64,000 nt of DNA from Heterotrichella gracilis (Eukaryota; Sar; Xanthophyceae; Tribonematales; Xanthonemataceae). The stretch spans positions 155,796-219,795 of the forward strand of contig JAULBX010026941.1 of assembly GCA_032358255.1 (NCBI GenBank), given 5' to 3'. Positions 56,601 to 64,000 of the stretch are shown one piece after another. Position 1 is the stretch's first letter. Each line of letters begins with the position of its first letter. The translations under genes were made by a program, and so were the position numbers. The notes under the pieces are model-generated. The model did no database searches. It worked only from the letters and a program-made list of their open reading frames with translations, and was not told the DNA's origin.

Positions 56601-59600
56601 GGCCCCTTCACCGCCCCAGAGATCAAGCAGCTGGTCGAGTTTGGCAGCCTGCGGGAGACCGTGGTGCTACACAGCGCTGCCATACCCACTGCCAAGGTCA
56701 CGGTGGGCCAGCTACTCAACGCCCAGCGCCTGCAGCGAATGGTAGGGAGAATAGCAGACAGGAGGGCTATGCCCTTTCTCTTTGCTGACTTATTAAAACA
56801 CATGCCCTTTTCCTCCAATGCAGGCTGCATACGTGTTTATTTAGAAAATATGAACTTTTGACATGATAAGTAATCCTAATGAGCACTTTATTACCGTATA
56901 CTCTAGTGCTGCAATGTGCAAACCTTATCTCTTGTTTGTTGCCTGCAGCAGGGCGCTAGGTCCGCAGTGGCTCCCACCCAGGAGCAGGGCGGCGCCGCGC
57001 TGGCCTACGTGCAGCAGCAGCTCAACGACGCGCTGCGGGGCGCGGTTCAGCGGTGCGTGCTGGACGAGATCCGCGCGCAGCTGGATGCCGCAATTGCCGA
57101 AGCCGGAGGGGGTCACCACCATGAGGCAGCGCAGCACCCGATGGCGGGGGATCATGCGCATGCAGCTGTGCCAGTGGACGCCACTGCGCCACATGGGCAG
57201 GCACAGGAAGGTGCAGCGAGGGTCGCAGATGCCAATGGTGCCCATGAGCAGCAGCGCCCTTTTGCTAAGGCAAAGGCGGCGCCGTTTATCATCCCCAAGC
57301 TTGGTGGCAGCAAGCCCAGGGACCGCAGCACCCTGGACAGCAGCGCTGCCCCGCGGGCCAATGGGGTGTCACCCAACCACAAGCTGGCAGCTGCAAAACC
57401 CTCACACCAAGAGCGCAATGCCAGTACATCAGGGCTGGGCCCTCCGGCCCCACTAGACAGCAGCCATCAGCGGCACCTTAGATCGGATGCTGGTGGTGCG
57501 TCAGCACCTGCATCGACGCCACCACAGGGCAACCTGCGCCGCCTGGTCAATGGCAAGACGCAGGGTGTGGCGGACTCCAAACAAGATGCAGAGCAGGGCA
57601 GGCGGGCCCTTGCCACTGATGGGGAGCGCCAACCCCGCAAACACAAACCAAAACTGGAGCACCGGCCCAAGGGTGAGGCTGCAGGAGCTGCCCCTGCCCC
57701 GGCCAATCAAGAAGCAGCAAAGCGCAGCACCACTGCCAACGGGGACGCTGGGCGGGGTCTGCATGGTTCAACCGCTGGCAGCAAGGCCCAGCCAGAGCAC
57801 CAAAAGCGCCCTGCTTCATCCTCCCTGGCTTCGCCTGGTGCCGAGCCGAGTCCACGCCCAGCGCTTGACACCCGCGCACCCACCGCCACAGCCCATGCGC
57901 CGGGCAGCTCCCGCCACCAGCCCTCCGGAGCGGTGCTGGCCACAACCCCGCCCACCCCTCCCCCCGCAGCAGCGCCGGGTGTGGCCCCCTCGCCCGCGCC
58001 TCCCAGCAGCCCCAGCCTACCGGTGGTACTGTGTGGGTGCAAGCAGGCAGCGCGAGCAACGGCCCAGAGCCGCAGCCTGGTGTTCTTCCAGTGCGCCCTG
58101 GGCAAGTGCGACTTTGTACAGCGGGTGAGTGACGACGCCATGCGGCGCAGGATCCTGGCGCACCTCCATGCGAGGGCTGCGGCCAAGGCAAGCGCACAGG
58201 CAAAGGCCCAGGCGCTTGCAGCCGAGGGTGCCCCCCGCGCCCCACCCAGTGGTCAGGCGGAGTCCAAGGCAAGTGCGCAGGCTCAGCCCAAGGCAGATAA
58301 GGATGCTCAGGCTCAGCCCAACGCAGGCAATGCTGCAGCGCCTCCTGCGTCCCAGGCTAGCCATGGGCAGGCGGCAGGGGCGGCTGCAGGCAAGGCCGTT
58401 GGGGATTCCAGCTCCACTGCATGTGCGCAGCTCACAGCGGATGCTCTACAAGCTCAGCAGCCCAAGGCAGAAGCTCCACAGGCTACACAGCCCAAGGCAG
58501 AAACCTGCCAGGCTAAGCAGCCCAAACCAGAAGCTTCACAAGCTGATGGAGAGGTAAAAGCTGGGGGGAAGCCTTTAAAGGGCGGTGTCTGGCGAAAACA
58601 GCCTCAGCTTAAGGTAGAGGCCCCAAATGCTACACATCCCAAGGCAGAAGCCCCACAGGCCAAGGCAGAGGTGGCGCCGCCAAAGCGCGGCAGGGGGAGA
58701 CCTCGGAAGGTTAAGGTGGAATCTCAACAACCCATGTCAGCATCCCCGCCTGCGCATGATGCCAGCAAACCCACGCCAGGCGGCCCTGGAGTCCCCACAC
58801 CCGGCTGCCCACCACCCTCCATTGGTGCTGTTGATGCTGCTGGTGGGAAGGCGCGTGTGGGTGCAGCTGGGGAGGGGCATATGGGTGCAGGAGATGGCAT
58901 CGCTCCGCTCCCCGCCCACAAGGTTTCACCCTCACAACAAGGCAACGGTCCTGAGGCTGGTGCGGCAGCTTCTCAGCCGCCGGGCGGGCCGCAGGCTGAG
59001 GGGCTGGTGCCCGGTCCTGGGCAAGCAGGGGCGCCTGGAGCTGGTGGGGAGGAGAAGGCTGGCAGTGCGGCAGATGGTGGGATGGCTGCAGGAGCGCCTC
59101 CCGCGCATGAGGATGCTGAGCCAGGCGCACAGGTGTGTGGTGGACCATGTGCATGTTTGTGATGTTTGTTGTAATGCTTATATTGTGTCAGTGAATGCAG
59201 GTACTGGTTGCGATGGCCATCATGTACATATGGGCTAAGTGCCTGTGCATTGCAGTCAGTTGTTAGTTAACTGCATTGCAGCAGTCGGTTGCATGCTGCC
59301 AGTTTAGCAGGCTTGCACATGCGGTGCCATGCAGCCGGTCATTGCACTCATTTGACCATATGCCAATTGCGTTCCAGCAGTTCTGCCTGATATACCTTAT
59401 CCCACGCGTACTCCCGCTGCATGATGTGTCGAACCTGATCTGCATGCAAGCAATGGCTTATAAGTTGCGCTGTGCATGCTGCACTATTGTGACTGCATGC
59501 CATGGCTGTGCAGGCTGCAACACAGAACCACCTCCCTTCCGCCGCGGCCCCTGCAACATCACCCAACGCCCACCCACACGTCAACGGCATGGTGCGCAAG

Positions 59601-62600
59601 CCCTTGACTGTCAAGCTCCTCACCCCACAAAACCCCAGCTCAACTCCACCGGCAGAGCCACCAGCCGCCGCACCAGCACCTGCAGCAGCCAGCCTGACCG
59701 CAGCACCTCCACCCCCACCGGCTGATGATGAGCCCCGGGGACTGCCGCAGCCTCCTGTGGACTTCAGGAAATCAGCCACCATCCCCGCCCAAACAGCACA
59801 GGCAGGCAGTGGAGAACAAGGCCAGGCGGATCAGGGCCAGGCGGATCCTTCTGTGGCTGTGCCTCATGGGCACAGCCAATGTGCTCCAGCTGCCAATGGT
59901 CCAGTCTTGCCAGGCGCCACCCCCTTTGATGGCGTGCCCTGTGGTGCAGAGGCAGCGGGCGAGGCCAGCGCCACACAGGCGGAGGGCAGCCTCCCTGACG
60001 CTGCGGCCGGGAGTGTACTGGCGCTTCTGTCAAGCCCCAGCACTGACAGCATAGGGCTGGGCGCGCCCCGCAGCAACCGCCGCAAGGGGAGTAAGCCCAA
60101 GCGGGTGGACAGGGAGGCCTCCACAGCCGCCCTGGCCAAGCATCAGGGCGGGACGCGCATGACCGCCAGCCCGCTGCATGCTGCGCATGTGTCGCCACCG
60201 CGGCCGAATCCGGCCGAATGGAGCAGTCAGGCCGCGCCCAGCTACAAAGCCACGTCAGCACCCCATGCGGGCGCCAATGGACCGCCTGTACAGGTCCCAC
60301 CAGCGACTGCCCCTCCCCCTCCCACTCCAGTGGACTCTGGTGCAGGGGCGGGCGCACAACCTGGCGGTGGAAGGCGTGGCGCTGCACCCCCCTCGCCGCC
60401 GCCCAAGGAGCCCTGGCAGGTGTCGGTGCCCGCGGTGCGCAAGGCTGCGCAGAAGGCCTCAAAGATGTTCTGGCAGCAGCAGCAGGGCAAGCTGCCACTC
60501 ACCGCACCTCCACCTCAGCCTCAGCCCCACCCCCGGCCCCCATCAGGCAAGGCTGCCGCAGCTAAGCGCAAGGCGCCCGCGCCACCGTCAGGGTCTTTTG
60601 CTCCTGACCAGGTCAGCTCGGGGATCAGCGCGATCCCAGGGCCTGTCCCCAAGCGTGCAAAGACGTCAGCTGGGGATTGTGCCCGCCCCGCACCATCGCC
60701 AGGAAAAGCCAAGGGCAGGGACAAGGGAAAGGGAAAGGACCAGCCTGGTGATGGGTTGGTCAAGCGTGGGCGTGGCAGGCCACCGGGGTCTGGAGGTGGC
60801 AAGAAGGGCGGTAGCGGGGCGGCGGTCAAGGATGGTGCCAAGGATGGTGCCAAGCCGCAGCGTGGCGCTGCAGGTGCGTGTGCATGCAGATGGGCTGGAT
60901 GCAGTATTGAGAAGGGGGCTCAATGGGGTGGTGCATGTCCATGCCCTTTTTGCCGTCTCTCAAATTTACCTATACATGCTGATGGTAAAGGCTGGTGAAG
61001 GATCTGTGGTGCTGGCACACATTCACGTTAATGCTGTGTTGGCAGATGGTTTCTGACATGCGCATATGCATGTGTGACTGCCTGACCATTAGGCTATGCC
61101 ACTCCCGCAACCTGCTGTTTGCCTTGTCAAGAGCACTGTCATTCCGCCTTCAATCCATTCCATGGCATGCCCCCTCACGTGTGCGCTGTGCCACATGATG
61201 ACCAGGCGGAGCCAAGCGTGCATACAGGCGCAAGGCCGCTGCGCAGCCACCCCCCACCTGCGCCCGCCTGCTGCCGCGTGGGCAGGTGACGGCCATCAAG
61301 CGGCCCGCGGAGGTCGCTGGTCTGGCGCCACCTGGCCCTGGGTCGGGAAAGGAAAAGCGGGCACGGGGGAATGCTGATGGAGCCCAACTGGCGGAAGGGG
61401 TGCCTCAGGTGGCGGGGGAGGTGGCTCAGGTATGTGAACTGGGCTGTGCACTTTTGTTTTATCTTTGCCATGTGGCTTCCTATAACGAGAAGCTATTCTC
61501 GTGTAATCAGCATACTGTTGTACTGTGGCAAATGCATTGCTTTATGTTTGGAGCGTAAGTGTCGAAGTTCCTGGTTTCCCAGATGCCATGCCGGGAGATG
61601 GCTCATGCACTGCCCATCATTCGTGCAGTGCAGCCACTTGTATAATTGCTAGCAGACTCCCCCTTGCATGGCCCAGACCAACTTATGCATGGTTTATCTT
61701 TCCAGGACGTTGAGGCCGCCAGGCGGGGTGGGGGTGCGGTGGCTGAGTCCCGCGGCAGCCGCGTGCACAAGCGCCAGCTGCTGTCTGACCCAGGCATGAC
61801 CGATGTGGCCAAATGGAAGCACCTCAAGGTGGGGGGAATCGTGTTTTAATTACTAATCGCATGGCCTTGACCTGCGGCAACGGTTGCCATAGCCAGCACA
61901 CTGCATCACAGTAAAAGGGCGTCATAATCACACTGAGCGTTGCATGCCCATGGAATTTAATATGTTTCTACAAGTTGCACATGTGACATGGCCATACAAG
62001 TTATAATTACAATTGATGTTTACAGTCACAGAAATCCCATAGCACGACCATATAACTACATTACATTCCAATCGCAAGGGTGTCACCTTGAGCACAGTGG
62101 CATGGTCCATCACCTCCCTAACCCCCCGCCGCCCCGCAGACCCGCACCGCGGACCTCAAGTTTGGCCGCAGCCCCATCCACGCCTGGGGCCTGTTTGCCA
62201 AGGCCCCCATCGAGACCGAGGAGTTTATCATTGAATATGTGGGGGAGCGTCTGCGCGGCCAGGTGGCGCGCCTGAGGGAGGGGCGATACGAGGCCGCTGG
62301 GCTGGACTCCTCCTACCTGTTCAGGATAGACGACGAGTGGGTGGTGGATGCAACCACAAAGGTGAGGCTGGATGCACATCCTGGGTGGGTGTGAGATGAT
62401 GGAAGTTGAAGGAACGGGGGGTGAATAAAATTGCCTGACCTGTTACCCTTTCTTTTCAGACCTGGTTACAGCTTCTCAGGGGCAGACAATGGAACAGGGC
62501 AGGCATGGGAAGAGGCCGTGGATTTTCACAAGCCAGACGTTGGTATGCCTGTGGTCGTGATCACAAACCCTTGCCTACACCCCAACCCTTAAGCCTCAAC

Positions 62601-63109
62601 CGCACCCCGCAGGGTGGCCGCGCGCGCTTCATCAACCACAGCTGCGACCCCAACTGCTACACCAAGATCATCTCGGTGGAGGGGCGCAGGCACATTGGCA
62701 TCTACGCGCGGCGGGCCATCCAGGCAGGGGAGGAGTTGGCGTATGACTACAAGGTAGGATGGAGGAGGCGCACGCCTTGTTGTAATGCATGGCTGATCAG
62801 CGGGGAGTGGCATGGTATAAGAGGGGTGGACCTACATGATGGTCATGTTTTGTATAATCATTAAACCCGCCGCCAACAGATACCTCAACACACAAACACC
62901 ACGCACACAGATTCCCAGCCAGGCAGCATGGTCCATGTTGACGCCAGTGTCAAAGAGGAAGTTCACAGCCATGCGTGATGCACTGGGAAGCTCATACATA
63001 CGCAAAGCTGATGAAAGCTGTTTGCCGCATGCAGTTTGATTTTGAGGATGATGAGAACCGCATCGACTGCCGCTGTGGGGCCAAGAACTGCCGCGGGAGG
63101 ATGAACTGA
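53636..63109 (+). CDS. SET1/ATXR7-type histone H3K4 methyltransferase with three GYF-like modules
   Basis: Fifteen exons with matching phases (1,853 aa): 53636-53719, 53948-54172, 54413-54557, 54819-54994, 55186-55338, 55650-55788, 56066-56235, 56601-56741, 56949-59132, 59514-60873, 61206-61429, 61706-61828, 62140-62361, 62613-62753, 63035-63109. The C-terminus is a complete N-SET/SET/post-SET unit: [61 protein letters not shown] and [13 protein letters not shown]. This is the COMPASS-type H3K4 methyltransferase class. The N-terminal quarter has three GYF-like modules ([50 protein letters not shown]), as in Arabidopsis ATXR7, which carries one. Two AT-hooks (KRGRGRPRK about 58682-58712; KRGRGRPP about 60755-60790), a CxC-rich segment (about 58027-58116) and QPKAE repeats (about 58440-58560) lie in the disordered middle. 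Confidence 0.92.
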
Positions 63110-64000
63110 AGGATATGCGAGCTGCTGTGCATGGGCAGCAACTGCTGTAGCGTGAGCGGCGCTTGTTGCAGTGACGCTGGTGCAGCAATTCACTGTATTT
63201 TTGGGGGCACAGCGCTCTGCGCTGCAGACCTGTACTTGATGAAGAACCTGCATTCCAACATGGAGCCTGAGGCTGGTTATGACATAGTCACAAGTAGATA
63301 GTATCAATAGTAAAGCTGGGACTGATCGCCTAGCTGACTGAATGCAACCATAGAAACGTTCCCTTTGTGATGCTAATGTTTAGGTAGCTGCTGCAAGACA
63401 AAAAATTCTTTGTATGTGCTTATTTTCCATCTTTGATACCACGTTTTTCATATTCTAGGCCATCGCAGGTTGCAATGCAGCTGCTGGAGATCAGCTTTTG
63501 GCTACTGATAAACATGTCTATATATGACTCTCATGCCAGCTAGCTCGGGCGTTAACTTGTTAAAGCTGCTTAGGGGTAATTTCACAACTATCTGTGCAGT
63601 CTATCGGCTACTATCCTGCCCGGCGTGAAGGAGACACTGGCAACCTCCGGCGCAGTGACATGTATCATGTTACTTCAGTTTGTAGGTGCGCCTCACCTTT
63701 TACAGCCCATGTCAACTCAGAATCTGTAAGTTTCAGCGTACACGTATGTGCGTGAGCATCCACCTGGACTACCTGCGGGCATTTCCTTTTTTCTGTCCTC
63801 CATTCTTCATGCCTGTGGCGCCCGGATTATCTTGTTCCTTTCCTTGCCAGTGGCACGTGGAGTCCCTTTGCATATGTCTCTCGTTTGTGAAGTGCCTTCA
63901 AGGCTGTATCTATCACCTCCAACTTTCAAAATAACTGTTTAAGGGCTCTGTGTGGGGTTTCAAGGTTGGTGCACACCCCTATCTCCGTTCTCCTTAGCAA
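63110..64000. other. 3' flank of the SET1-type gene
   Basis: No exon, repeat or RNA gene is convincing. An open frame at 63686-63934 is cysteine-rich with no recognisable domain and is not called. Confidence 0.5.

Noticed and set aside
63686-63934. Cys-rich 82-aa open frame at the window end
   Set aside because: No recognisable domain, and composition resembles non-coding flank.
1-64000. CRISPR arrays, rRNA, tRNA genes, prophage or insertion sequences
   Set aside because: No regular spacer-repeat structure, rRNA core or cloverleaf with a T-loop consensus was seen; repeats here are exon-derived or telomere-like.

Overview
This 64 kb window is nuclear DNA from a eukaryote, most likely a green alga (Viridiplantae). 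The genes are split by many GT-AG introns, several proteins carry plastid- or mitochondrion-type N-termini, the plant-specific A_thal_3526 domain is present, and telomere-like TTTAGGG/CCCTAAA stretches of the plant/algal type are scattered inside introns. I cannot name the genus. Fifteen protein genes can be read with good support. For ten of them the reconstructed exons keep reading phase throughout and sum to whole codons. I found no rRNA, tRNA, CRISPR or bacterial-type operon. Layout, left to right: alpha/beta hydrolase (-), A_thal_3526 protein (+), CBM20 starch-binding protein (-), MaoC-like hotdog protein (+), peptidase-U32/RlhA-like protein (-), 2OG-Fe(II)-oxygenase-like protein (+), degenerate PP2C-like protein (-), SPT2 chromatin protein (+), nucleotide-sugar transporter (+), TFIIH subunit TFB2 (-), DPM3 (+), CLASRP-type splicing regulator (+), mitochondrial ribosomal protein bL27m (-), a SET-domain protein with SUMO-interaction-like ends (+), and a SET1/ATXR7-type H3K4 methyltransferase (+). 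Most neighbours are arranged head-to-head, so each divergent intergenic stretch of about 0.2-0.85 kb probably serves two genes. There is no single pathway. The right half is enriched for transcription and chromatin functions (SPT2, TFB2, CLASRP, two SET proteins); the left half has organelle- and metabolism-type genes. The most unusual signal is a repeated pattern in four minus-strand genes (strongest in U32, PP2C-like and TFB2). Short degenerate copies (about 30-80 bp) of exon edges, each with its splice site, or of the last coding segment with its stop codon, lie in the adjacent intron or 3' flank. They are often separated from the original by telomere-like repeats. A second recurring signal is a CATATGCATGCAT-type element in several divergent promoters and 5' introns. 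Other oddities are a nested palindrome in a TFB2 intron, an AT-rich frame-broken membrane ORF near 23 kb, a GC-AG intron and very short exons.
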